From the NCBI RefSeq assembly GCF_007483665.1, contig NZ_ML660186.1, forward strand, positions 62,001 to 126,000: a stretch of DNA of 64,000 nucleotides, given 5' to 3'. This document shows positions 51,021-59,120 of this stretch, one piece after another. The position numbers and the translations under genes were made by a program. Origin of the DNA: Catellatospora sichuanensis (lineage in GTDB: Bacteria; Actinomycetota; Actinomycetes; Mycobacteriales; Micromonosporaceae). The notes beneath the pieces are model-generated. The model was not told where the DNA came from and did not search any database. It saw only the letters and a list, made by a program, of their open reading frames with translations. Position 1 is the stretch's first letter; every line of letters begins with the position of its first letter.

Positions 51021-52244
51021 ATGACGACGAGACGTGACGTGCTGGCCCTGTTCGGGGTGGGTGCGGCAACGGCGCTGGCGGGATGCCGTGCCGGGACGCC
51101 GACCGCGCCGACGGCCGCACCGGACCTGCTGCTGGTGCAGGCCGAGGGTGGACTGACCGTGCTGCGGCCGTCCGGGGTGGAGCGGATCGGGACCGGTCTG
51201 GCCACCCCGGACGGTGCGACCGTGTACGCGGTCGCCGCGGCGGGCGTGGACACCGAGCTGGCCGCGATCGATACCCGGACCGGGCGGCGCACCGCGGGGC
51301 CGCGGCTGGCCGGGGCGTGGGTGCCCCGGGTGGCCTCGGCGGACGGGCGGCTGGTGGTGCTGGCCGCACCGGGCTCCGGCGAGGCCACCCATGTGCCCTC
51401 GGGCCGGACGCGCACCCCGCTGGTGGTCGCGGACACGGCACGTGAGGTGGCCCGGCTGGAGCTGGCCGGCAACATCGTGCCCGACGCGCTGCCGACCGGC
51501 GGTGAGCGCCTGTACGTGCTGGACTGGCTGCCCGCCACCGCGCCGGACCGTTACCGGGTGCGCCAGGTCGACGTGGCCACCGGTCAGAGTTCGGGGCTGC
51601 TGACCCGGCTGAAGGCGGCGGTGCCGCCGGGAGCCGAGGAGGAGATGAGCGGCGAGGGGCGGATGGCGGTGTACGCGCCGAACCGGCAGGTCCTCTACAC
51701 CCTCTACACGCACCAGCCGGACCACCGGCACACCCGCGACCTGGTCGCGGGGCGCCCCGGCAATGTGCACGCCTTCGTGCACACGCTGCACCTGGGTGAG
51801 CAGTGGGCGTTCTGCGTCGACCTGCCCGCGCCCTTCGGCGAGGGCCCGGGGGCGGGGCACGCGCTGGCGATCGCCCCGGAGGGCGGCGAGTTCTACGTCG
51901 CGGACGTGACCAGCGGGAGGTTCGCGGTGGTCGGGACGGAGCAGCTCGACATCCGCGAGATCGTCGACGGCCCGAAGGGCGCGGGCGTCGCGTTCGCCGC
52001 GGCGACGTTCCGGCAGATGCTGGTGGCGGTCGGCAGCACCGTGCACGTGCTGCCGCGCGACGCCGCGCCGGTGTGGCGCAGCTGGGACGCCGGGGGAGTG
52101 GTGCGGGGCCTGGGCGTCAGCGCCGACGGCAAGCGCGTGTACGCGGGCCTGCCCGACGCCGTGGCCTGGTTCGACGCCGAGACCGGACAGCGCCTGGGCA
52201 CGGTGGCCGTCCCGGGCCTCAGCGCCCTGAACCGGGTCCTGTGA
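51021..52244 (+). CDS. Beta-propeller-like lipoprotein
   Basis: A 407-residue exported lipoprotein. MTTRRDVLALFGVGAATALAG is followed by the lipobox ALAGC (Cys22) and an RR pair near the start, so Tat export is possible. The rest has repeated blades such as LLLVQAEGGLTVL, VYAVAAAG and AVDVLPRD-type strands, typical of WD40/YVTN-like propellers, and a GHALAIAP...FYVADV blade near residue 280. No enzyme motif is seen. It starts at ATG 51021. Its last 26 bp overlap the 3' end of the convergent gene at 52219. Confidence 0.82.
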   Translation: MTTRRDVLALFGVGAATALAGCRAGTPTAPTAAPDLLLVQAEGGLTVLRPSGVERIGTGLATPDGATVYAVAAAGVDTELAAIDTRTGRRTAGPRLAGAWVPRVASADGRLVVLAAPGSGEATHVPSGRTRTPLVVADTAREVARLELAGNIVPDALPTGGERLYVLDWLPATAPDRYRVRQVDVATGQSSGLLTRLKAAVPPGAEEEMSGEGRMAVYAPNRQVLYTLYTHQPDHRHTRDLVAGRPGNVHAFVHTLHLGEQWAFCVDLPAPFGEGPGAGHALAIAPEGGEFYVADVTSGRFAVVGTEQLDIREIVDGPKGAGVAFAAATFRQMLVAVGSTVHVLPRDAAPVWRSWDAGGVVRGLGVSADGKRVYAGLPDAVAWFDAETGQRLGTVAVPGLSALNRVL

Positions 52245-53625
52245 CCGGAGGCGCGTCGGCAGGGGACGCGGCGTCCTGCACCGGGTCCGGCCGTGAGTCG
52301 GCGGGGGACGCGGCGTCCCGCACCCGGTCCGGCGGTGCGTCGGCGGGACGGGATGCCGGGCCCTGACGCGCCCGCCGGGCCCGGCCGAACGGGGGGATCC
52401 GGGCCGCGACCAGGGCCAGCAGCCAGGCCGGGGCGAGCAGTGCGGTCAGTGCGGCGTACCAGGGCAGGCGCCAGGTCCACGACGGGCCGGTGGCGGCGGT
52501 GACGTCGCCGCCGGTCCACGGACGTGCGGCCAGTGACCAGGCCAGGAAGGCGTCGCCGACGGGCAGCGTGCCGCCCAGGTAGCGGCGTGTGCCGTCCCAC
52601 TGCACGGCCAGCCCGGCGGCCTCGGCCAGGCCGGCGAGCGCCGCGGCCGCCTCGGCGTCGCCGTAGACGACGGCGTCGCCGAGGGCGACCGCGCTCGCCG
52701 ACGTGCTCAGCCCCCACAGCAGCGGCCCGGAGTCGACGTCGCCCGCCAGGTCCACGCCGCGCGGGTGCTCGCGGATGCCGGGTGCGCCGGGCACGGTCGA
52801 GGCGAACTGCTCGCGGAACGCCGCCCAGTCGCGCGCGCCCGCCGCCGGGTCCACCTCGCGCAGGAAGCGCAGCACCATCACCTGCGAGGTGGCGCGCGCG
52901 CCGCTGGTCGGCTGCCCGGTGGCCGGGTCGACGGTGTGCGGCAGCAGCCCGGTCGCGGGGTCGCGGCGGGTGTCTGCGGCAGCCAGCCAGTCGCGGACCA
53001 GGCCCGCGCGGTCGACGCCGGTCAGGGTGCCGGCCAGCCGCACCGCGGCGATGCCGACGGCGCTGTCACAGGGCCAGGCCTGCCCCGGGTATGCGGTCAG
53101 GAACGGCGACCCGGTCGCGTCGAGCTGTCGCCGGAACGCGGCGGCCAGCGCGTCGGCGTCGGCGGTCAGCCGGGCCCGCTCCGGCGCGCCCGGCCCGTCG
53201 AGCGCGACCACGCCGCCCCGCAGCCAGGTGGCCCAGCCCTGGTAGAACACGCCGTACGGCGGGTCGAGCGAGGCGTCGAAGACCGCGCTGCCCGCTGCGG
53301 AGTCCACGTGCGACAGTGCCCAGCGTGCCTCGGCCAGCGCCCGTTCCTTGAGCTGCGTGCTGCGCGTGCCCACGTCGAGCCAGGTCAGGCCGTAGAGCGT
53401 GTAGCTGAAGAACCAGCCCTCGGGGAACAGCTGCTGCATCCGTGCGGCGCTGCCGCCGTCGAGCGCCTCGCGCTGGAAGGCCAGGCGCGGCAGCGCGTCC
53501 GCGACGATCTCCGCGTCGGTGCGCGCCAGCGGGCTCGTCGTGTGCAGCCGCGACACCTCGATCACCGCGAGCCCGGTCAGCAGCAGGACGAGAAACACCG
53601 TGAACGACCGCACCAGCCTGCGCAT
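52219..53625 (-). CDS. Membrane protein with helical-toroid-like domain
   Basis: A 468-residue protein I cannot place in a family. It begins with a transmembrane helix (SFTVFLVLLLTGLAVIEV), has a large extracytoplasmic domain of paired helices (FFSYTLYGLTWLDVG, PPYGVFYQGWATWLRGG and YPGQAWPCDSAVGIAA segments, alpha/alpha-barrel-like), and a second hydrophobic segment near residue 395 (WYAALTALLAPAWLLALVAA). The short Pro/Ala/Asp-rich tail contains repeated DAASPAD units encoded by a 42-bp tandem repeat. The layout resembles linalool-dehydratase-like proteins, but this is only a weak resemblance. Confidence 0.75.
   Translation of the reverse strand: MRRLVRSFTVFLVLLLTGLAVIEVSRLHTTSPLARTDAEIVADALPRLAFQREALDGGSAARMQQLFPEGWFFSYTLYGLTWLDVGTRSTQLKERALAEARWALSHVDSAAGSAVFDASLDPPYGVFYQGWATWLRGGVVALDGPGAPERARLTADADALAAAFRRQLDATGSPFLTAYPGQAWPCDSAVGIAAVRLAGTLTGVDRAGLVRDWLAAADTRRDPATGLLPHTVDPATGQPTSGARATSQVMVLRFLREVDPAAGARDWAAFREQFASTVPGAPGIREHPRGVDLAGDVDSGPLLWGLSTSASAVALGDAVVYGDAEAAAALAGLAEAAGLAVQWDGTRRYLGGTLPVGDAFLAWSLAARPWTGGDVTAATGPSWTWRLPWYAALTALLAPAWLLALVAARIPPFGRARRARQGPASRPADAPPDRVRDAASPADSRPDPVQDAASPADAPPVTGPGSGR
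52253..52350. repeat. 42-bp tandem repeat in a C-terminal tail
   Basis: Units start at 52253, 52295 and 52337 (the last partial) with the shared core GTCGGCGGGGGACGCGGCGT. They encode the DAASPAD tail of the leftward membrane protein, directly beside the overlap with the convergent lipoprotein gene. Confidence 0.8.
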
Positions 53626-53672
53626 CCGGTGATCGTAGACGGGCGTGCATGCGTAGCGTCGTCCCGCGGGCC

Positions 53673-53678
53673 TACTAT
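53673..53678 (+). promoter_or_regulatory. -10-like TACTAT, suggests GTG 53685 as start
   Basis: TACTAT ends 6 nt before the GTG at 53685, with no ribosome site near the upstream ATG at 53649. It supports a leaderless start at the GTG. Confidence 0.45.
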
Positions 53679-53684
53679 CAGTCG

Positions 53685-55352
53685 GTGACCCAGGGTGTGG
53701 AACCAGTGGACCTGTTGCGGCTCATCGGATCCGCGGCGCACGACTACGACAGCATGGACGAGCTGGAGCAGGTGCTGCTGCCCGCAGACGGCCTGCATCC
53801 GCTGGCCGCGCAGCTGGTCGCGCCGATCCTGGCGTTCGCCGCGGACCCCAAGACGCGCCTGCCCGACCAGCTGCTGATGCTGGTCCGCGAGCTGGCCGCC
53901 CATCCCGGCGGCGAGCCGGTACGCGTGCAGTTGCGCGCCTTCACCGTCACGCTGCGTAGTCTGTCCGATCTCGACGACCACAGCGTCGTCGAGGAGTCCA
54001 CCGCCCTGCTCGGCTGGTGCGGGCCCGACCCGCAGCTGTCGGCGGTGCTGCTGGCCCGCGCCCGGGACTATGCCGACGACTACCGCCGGGTCACCCCGCT
54101 GGTGACCGCGGCGCAGCTCGACCCGGCCGCCGCCGCGGGCTGGCTGCCGGAGTTCCTCGACCCGTCGCGCTCGTCCGCGGTCCGGGTCGCGGCGGTGCTC
54201 GCGATGCGCGAGGCCGGGCTGGCGCCCACCGCGCAGGCGGCCGCGGCGCTGGCCGCGGGCTGGTCCGCCGACCCGGACGCGCTGCGCTGGACGACCCGCC
54301 GGGGCAGACTGGCCGACCTGGTCGAGTACGCCGCCGGCGGCGACGCGCGGCGTGACGCCGACCTGCTCACCACGATCGCACGCGACGGGCAGGCGCAGGC
54401 GCGCCGCGACGTCGCGCAGACCCTCGCCGACCGTGCCGCCGAGCAGCGCCTGCCGGTGGAGCTGCAGGCCCTGCTCTGCTCGTTCCTGGACGACCCGGAG
54501 GAGCGGGTGCGCCGCGGCGCGTACCGAGCCGTGGTCGCCGACGACGCGCTGACCCGCCGCCAGGCCGACTGGCTGGCCGACGCGGTGGCGCGCGGGGCCC
54601 GCATGCGCCGTTCGGCGCTCGATGCGCTGATCCGCGTCGGCGACCCGCGCTGGCGTCAGCACGCCGAGGCCGCGCTGCGCGAAGGGTGGACCCCGCCCCG
54701 GCTGCCCGGCGCCCTGGCCGAGCTCCCGACCCTGTCCGAATCCCTGCGCGAGGCGGTGCTCGACCGGGTGGTGGCGCTGGCCACCACGATCGACGTCAAC
54801 CGCTCGCCCAAGGCCACCGCCAAGGAGCAGCGCGAACTGGTGGGGCTGCTACGGGTGCTCGGTGCCGCCGCCGATCCGGCGGTGGTCGGCACGCTGGCCC
54901 GGCACCTGGCCCAGATGACCTGGCCGGCCCGGCTGTGGGTGGCCGAGTTCCTGGCCGAGGCGGGCCGCGGCAACCCCGAGGTGCTCGCCGCGATCGGCGC
55001 GATGGCCAATGGCGAGGTCATCTACCTGCGCCTGCTGTGGCTGGCCGGCGGCGACGACGCGCCGCTGCGGGCCGCCATCGCGGTGGCTCCGCGCCGGGAC
55101 GTGCTGGCCGCGGTCGCCGCGGCCGAGGTGTTCGGCGACGCCGATCCCGATGTGGCGGCCCGGCTGCGCGAGATCCGGGACAGCGACGCCGATGTGAAGG
55201 ACCGGTTCGCGGCCGCGGGTGCCCTGTGGGAGCTGACCGGCGACCCGGCGGAGGCGGCGGCGACGGTCCGGGAGGCGCTGACCGCGCCGTGGCTGCGCAC
55301 CCGGCAGCGCGCCGGTGAACTGGCCGACCAGCTCGGACTTGAGCGCGGCTGA
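53685..55352 (+). CDS. HEAT-repeat-like helical protein
   Basis: A 555-residue protein with no recognised catalytic motif. Repeating amphipathic helix pairs (for example DPERRVRRGAYRAVV-type and WPARLWVAEFLAEAG segments) give the HEAT/ARM-like alpha-solenoid look through the whole chain. Such proteins usually serve as binding scaffolds. GTG 53685 was chosen from the -10-like hexamer; an ATG at 53649 adds 12 residues. It is divergent from the membrane protein at 52219-53625 with a short gap. Confidence 0.75.
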   Translation: MTQGVEPVDLLRLIGSAAHDYDSMDELEQVLLPADGLHPLAAQLVAPILAFAADPKTRLPDQLLMLVRELAAHPGGEPVRVQLRAFTVTLRSLSDLDDHSVVEESTALLGWCGPDPQLSAVLLARARDYADDYRRVTPLVTAAQLDPAAAAGWLPEFLDPSRSSAVRVAAVLAMREAGLAPTAQAAAALAAGWSADPDALRWTTRRGRLADLVEYAAGGDARRDADLLTTIARDGQAQARRDVAQTLADRAAEQRLPVELQALLCSFLDDPEERVRRGAYRAVVADDALTRRQADWLADAVARGARMRRSALDALIRVGDPRWRQHAEAALREGWTPPRLPGALAELPTLSESLREAVLDRVVALATTIDVNRSPKATAKEQRELVGLLRVLGAAADPAVVGTLARHLAQMTWPARLWVAEFLAEAGRGNPEVLAAIGAMANGEVIYLRLLWLAGGDDAPLRAAIAVAPRRDVLAAVAAAEVFGDADPDVAARLREIRDSDADVKDRFAAAGALWELTGDPAEAAATVREALTAPWLRTRQRAGELADQLGLERG

Positions 55353-55534
55353 CCGGGAAAGCGCTCCATAGCACAGTTCCGACCGCGTGGCGTCCACTGA
55401 GGAGCCAGATGCATCTCGATTGTTGACGAATGGTTGCGATCTCGTAACCAGCGCTATGGTGCCGGTTCGGATGCGCGCCATGCCAACGTCGCCAGGATGC
55501 GCCAGTGATCGGTCGAGCCACAGGAGTGTCCGTC

Positions 55535-57085
55535 ATGGACCTGCGCGACCAGGAAAACTACGCGGCCCAGGCGCTCGCCGTCTTCGACGGATACGGCACG
55601 GCCGAGGCGATCGTGCACGGGGCCCGCCGGCTCACGTACGCCGACCTGGCCACCGGGATCCGGGACATGGCCGCGACGCTGTACGAGCACGGCGTGCGCT
55701 CCTCCTCGGCGGTCGGCATCCTCGCCGGCAACCCGCCGGAGTCGATCCAGGCCCAGTTCGCCCTGCACCTGCTGGGCAGCCGATCGGTGTGGCTGGCCCC
55801 GAACGCGCCGCCGCAGCTGTGCGCCGACTACCTGGCCCTGGCCGACGTCGACGCGTTCGCGTACGACGCACGCACCCACGCCGCGCTGGGCGAGCAGCTC
55901 GCGTCGGGGGCGGGCGACCTGTCGGTGTTCTGCTTCGGCGCGGGCGCGGGGATCGATCTGGCCGCGCCGCGGCGGCCCGGCGCGCCGCAGCTCGGGCTGC
56001 CGCCGTCGGTGCGCGAACCGCAGTCGCTGTTCCAGACCGGCGGGACCACCGGGCGGCCGAAGCTGGTGCACCACCGGCACACCTTCTTCAAGGCGGTGCA
56101 GGCGGTCGCGGCCAGCTACCAGGTCACCGACGGCCGCCCGCTGCGGCACCTGGCCGTGGGCGGGTTCTGGCACTCCAGCCAGCAGGTCGCCGCGATGATC
56201 ACGCTGTTCACCGGTGGGGTGCTGGTGCTGCACGACCGCTTCGTCGCCGAGGACTTCCTGGCCACCCTGGAGCAGGAGCGCATCACCAGCGCGATCCTGC
56301 CGCCGCCGATGCTCTACCAGGTGCTCGACCATCCGCGGCTGGCCAAGACCGACACCGGCAGCCTGCTCACGCTGTCCTGCGCGGGCAGCGCCGCCGCGCC
56401 GTCGCGCCTGGCGGAGGCCGTCGAACGCTTCGGGCCGGTGCTGCGCCCGGTGTACGGCATGAGCGAGGCGACCTTCATCGCCGCGTACCCGAACCTGACC
56501 CACGACCCGGCGCACCCGGAGCGGCTCGGCTCGTGCGGGCGGCCCTACCCGGGGGTGCGGGTCGAGATCCGGGACGGCCACGGCGCGGTCGTCCCGACCG
56601 GGGAGATCGGCGAGGTGTGGGTGTCCGCGGCGCTGATGACCGCCGGCTACTGGGGCCAGGCCGAGCTGACCAGCCGCACCATCGTGGACGGCTGGCTGCG
56701 TACCGGCGACCTGGGCCGGGTCGACGCCGACGGCTACCTGTTCCTGGTCGACCGGCTCAAGGACATGATCGTCACCGGCACGACCTCGACCAACGTGTAC
56801 TCGCGTACCGTCGAGGACACGCTGCTGAGCCACCCGCAGGTGCGGGCCGCGGCGGTGATCGGGGTGCCGCACCAGAGCATGGGCGAGGCGGTGTACGCCT
56901 TCGTGGTCCCCGCCCCCGACGCCGTGATCACCGCCTCCCAGCTGCGCGAATGGGCGGTCGGCGAACTCAACGAACTCTGGGCCCCCTACGCCGTCGAGTT
57001 CATCCGAGAACTCCCCCTCACCGAAGTCGGCAAGGTCGACAAGAAGGCCCTCCGCGCCCGCCGCGTAGCCGGCGCCACCGGCTGA
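55535..57085 (+). CDS. AMP-binding acyl/aryl-CoA ligase-like enzyme
   Basis: Adenylate-forming enzyme of 516 residues, which activates a carboxylic acid as an acyl-AMP. The P-loop motif FQTGGTTGRPKLV is near residue 168, followed by VYGMSEATF, GWLRTGDLGRVDADGYLFLVDR and the catalytic Lys in PLTEVGKVDKKAL at the C-terminus. It is probably a fatty-acid or aromatic CoA ligase; the natural acid is unknown. AGGAG 8 nt upstream sets the ATG at 55535; a GTG at 55505 is also open. It lies between a HEAT-like gene and palindromic element copy 7, so it is probably monocistronic. Confidence 0.9.
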   Translation: MDLRDQENYAAQALAVFDGYGTAEAIVHGARRLTYADLATGIRDMAATLYEHGVRSSSAVGILAGNPPESIQAQFALHLLGSRSVWLAPNAPPQLCADYLALADVDAFAYDARTHAALGEQLASGAGDLSVFCFGAGAGIDLAAPRRPGAPQLGLPPSVREPQSLFQTGGTTGRPKLVHHRHTFFKAVQAVAASYQVTDGRPLRHLAVGGFWHSSQQVAAMITLFTGGVLVLHDRFVAEDFLATLEQERITSAILPPPMLYQVLDHPRLAKTDTGSLLTLSCAGSAAAPSRLAEAVERFGPVLRPVYGMSEATFIAAYPNLTHDPAHPERLGSCGRPYPGVRVEIRDGHGAVVPTGEIGEVWVSAALMTAGYWGQAELTSRTIVDGWLRTGDLGRVDADGYLFLVDRLKDMIVTGTTSTNVYSRTVEDTLLSHPQVRAAAVIGVPHQSMGEAVYAFVVPAPDAVITASQLREWAVGELNELWAPYAVEFIRELPLTEVGKVDKKALRARRVAGATG

Positions 57086-57087
57086 CG

Positions 57088-57140
57088 AAAGGAAGGGCAC
57101 CTTCACATCGCTATGCGTAGAGGAAGGTGCCCTTGTTAAC
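57088..57140. repeat. Palindromic element copy 7
   Basis: AAAGGAAGGGCACCTT ... AAGGTGCCCTTGTTAAC starts 2 bp after the ligase stop. Its loop, CACATCGCTATGCGTAGAG, matches copy 2 at 25803 base for base. It lies between convergent genes. Confidence 0.85.
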
Positions 57141-57162
57141 ACTCCCTTACCGTTGCTGCAGG

Positions 57163-58341
57163 TCAGGGGAGGGCGGCTTCGATGACGTCGGCGGCCTCGG
57201 GCGTACCGCCGCAGGTGCGGATCTCGGCGTGCAGGCGCGTCAGCGCTTCGCGTACCCCCTGGTCGGTGACAAGTTCTTCGACGGCGGCGCGCAGCGCGCC
57301 CGCGGTCGGCTCGGCCGTGTCCAGCGGCCGCCCCGCGCCCAGCTCGGCCACCCGCAACGCGTTGACCTCCTGTTCGGGGGTCTGCGGCACGGTCAGCATC
57401 GGCACCCCGGCCTGGATCGCCTCCAGGATGCCGCCCATGCCGGCGTGCGTGACGAAGGCGGCCGCGTGCGCCAGCACGTCCAGTTGCGGCACGGTCGCCG
57501 CCACGGTTACGTTGCCGGGCACGGGACCCAGCTCGGCGGGGTCGGTGCGCTCGCCCACGGCCAGTACGGCCTGCCAGCGCGTGCCCGCGAACGCCTCGAC
57601 ACAGGTGCGGTAGAAGCCGGGCAGGTGGTTGTAGACGGTGCCGAGCGAGACCAGCACGACCGGCCGGTCCGGGTCGGGCGGCGTCCAGCGTGGCTGGAAC
57701 GGCCGCGGCCCGGTGCACGGCCCGACGAAGTGGCACCGCTCGCCGAACGTCTCCGCGCGGAACTGCATGAAGCGGGGATAGAGCAGGAGCTGGGCCGACG
57801 GCGCAAAGGCGCGGACCGCGTCAGGGTCGACGCCCTGGGCTGCCACGAAGTCGTCGAGCTGCACCTGGTGGTCGGGCAGACCCGGGCGGGGGGTGACGGT
57901 CAGGCCCAGATGCCGGGCGATGGACCAGTGCTCGTTGGCGGCCTGGAAGCTCTGGAACTGCACGGCGGGCAGGCCGTCGCGGATCGCGATGAGCCGCCCG
58001 GCGAGGCTCTGCATGCCGAACACGATGAGGGCGGGGCGATCGTCGCGCAGGTATGGCGCGAGCTGCGGCAGGGTGGCGCGGGCCTCGCCGAGGAAACCCT
58101 CCCGCACGGCGGTGATGTAGTCGGCGCGCTCGGGCCGCCGCAGCCCGCGGTCGCTCTCGCCGGGCAGGCTGGAGGTGTACGGCACCACCAGCGCCCCCGT
58201 GGCCGCCACCGCCTCGGCACGCGCCGCCACGGTGGCGTAACCGACCCGGTGGCCGCGCCGGACCAGCTCCGCCACGATCGGCAGGGTCGGATAGACCTCG
58301 CCGACCGTGGGCGCGTTGACGAAAGCGATGTGTCGACCCAT
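57163..58341 (-). CDS. MGT/UGT-family glycosyltransferase (GT1)
   Basis: A 392-residue GT-B glycosyltransferase of the macrolide-glycosyltransferase type. FVNAPTVGEVYPTLPIVAELVRRGH opens the N-terminal domain, and the nucleotide-sugar site is VVLVSLGTVYNHLPG...VTHAGMGGILEAIQAGVPMLTVPQTPEQ. It probably transfers a sugar from an NDP-sugar to a small hydrophobic acceptor; a resistance or self-protection role is possible in this family. The ATG at 58341 follows a GTG-CGG reading that gives the longer alternative. No other glycosylation or secondary-metabolite gene is adjacent. Confidence 0.88.
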   Translation of the reverse strand: MGRHIAFVNAPTVGEVYPTLPIVAELVRRGHRVGYATVAARAEAVAATGALVVPYTSSLPGESDRGLRRPERADYITAVREGFLGEARATLPQLAPYLRDDRPALIVFGMQSLAGRLIAIRDGLPAVQFQSFQAANEHWSIARHLGLTVTPRPGLPDHQVQLDDFVAAQGVDPDAVRAFAPSAQLLLYPRFMQFRAETFGERCHFVGPCTGPRPFQPRWTPPDPDRPVVLVSLGTVYNHLPGFYRTCVEAFAGTRWQAVLAVGERTDPAELGPVPGNVTVAATVPQLDVLAHAAAFVTHAGMGGILEAIQAGVPMLTVPQTPEQEVNALRVAELGAGRPLDTAEPTAGALRAAVEELVTDQGVREALTRLHAEIRTCGGTPEAADVIEAALP

Positions 58342-58423
58342 CCGCACAGCGTCGGGGCGGCGGCAGGCCCGCTCAAGCCACCATCGGACCGTCTACTGTG
58401 GCGTAACGGTCGATGGACGTCGA

Positions 58424-59032
58424 TCAGACCTTGAGGCCGAGGTAGGTCAGCGGCCCCGAGTCGGGCACGTCGATCACATGCATGCCGAGCCGGTCGTAGA
58501 AGGCGCGCGCCGCGGTGTTCTCGCTGACCATGCCCAGGTGCACCGCGGGCACGCCGGCCTCCTGCAGCGCCAGCACGAGCCGGCCCATCAGCGCCCGGCC
58601 GTGGCCCTGCCGCTGGTGCTCGGGCAGCAGATCGATGTGCAGGTGCGCCGGGTACGCCGCGAGCGCGGGCACGACCATGCGCTCCGGTCGGTGCAGTAGA
58701 TGCCGCATGACCTCGTCGCCGTCGCGGGGCTCCGCGTCGTCCAGCGGCGGGTAGCGGTCGGCGACCAGCGGCAGCCATTCGTGCCGGAAGCGCTCCACGA
58801 ACGACCCGGTGTCGCCGGTGGCCAGTACGTATCCGACGGCGCGGTCGTCGGCGTCGGCCAGCACGAAGGCGAACTGGGGCTCCAGGTGGGCGTAGGGGAG
58901 GGCGAAGATCTCCGGGAGGATGCCCGGGTCGCGGTAGTGCGGCCGGGCGTCGCCGCCGTGGTGGGCGGTGCGGATGCAGATGTCGTACACCGCGTCGTGG
59001 TCGCTCGGCCGGTACGGACGGATGATCGTCAT
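58424..59032 (-). CDS. GNAT-family N-acetyltransferase
   Basis: A 202-residue acetyltransferase, longer than the window's other GNAT. IRPYRPSDHDAVYDICIRTAHHGGDAR opens it, the acetyl-CoA loop is PEHQRQGHGRALMGRLVLAL (near residues 145-165), and VSENTAARAFYDRLGM is the C-terminal part. The long N-terminal extension resembles acetyltransferases of the O-GlcNAcase-linked type, but the substrate is unknown. The ATG at 59032 is 7 nt after minus-strand TACTCT. Confidence 0.88.
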   Translation of the reverse strand: MTIIRPYRPSDHDAVYDICIRTAHHGGDARPHYRDPGILPEIFALPYAHLEPQFAFVLADADDRAVGYVLATGDTGSFVERFRHEWLPLVADRYPPLDDAEPRDGDEVMRHLLHRPERMVVPALAAYPAHLHIDLLPEHQRQGHGRALMGRLVLALQEAGVPAVHLGMVSENTAARAFYDRLGMHVIDVPDSGPLTYLGLKV

Positions 59033-59039
59033 GCGTGGG

Positions 59040-59045
59040 AGAGTA
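59040..59045 (-). promoter_or_regulatory. -10-like TACTCT of the GNAT gene
   Basis: On the minus strand TACTCT ends 7 nt before the ATG at 59032. It overlaps the edge of the neighbouring operator-like palindrome. Confidence 0.4.
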
Positions 59046-59048
59046 CCT

Positions 59049-59062
59049 TGGAAGCGCTCCCA
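59049..59062. promoter_or_regulatory. LacI-family (CebR-like) operator-like site
   Basis: TGGAAGCGCTCCCA is one mismatch from the TGGGAGCGCTCCCA palindrome that binds CebR-type sugar regulators in Streptomyces. It lies between the divergent GNAT and PLP decarboxylase genes. No sugar gene is adjacent except ppgK 2.6 kb away. Confidence 0.5.
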
Positions 59063-59120
59063 GATGCGCGCCTGTCGATCGCGTTCCCGCAGCGGAGGTC
59101 CGATGTAGCAGAGTGCAGGT

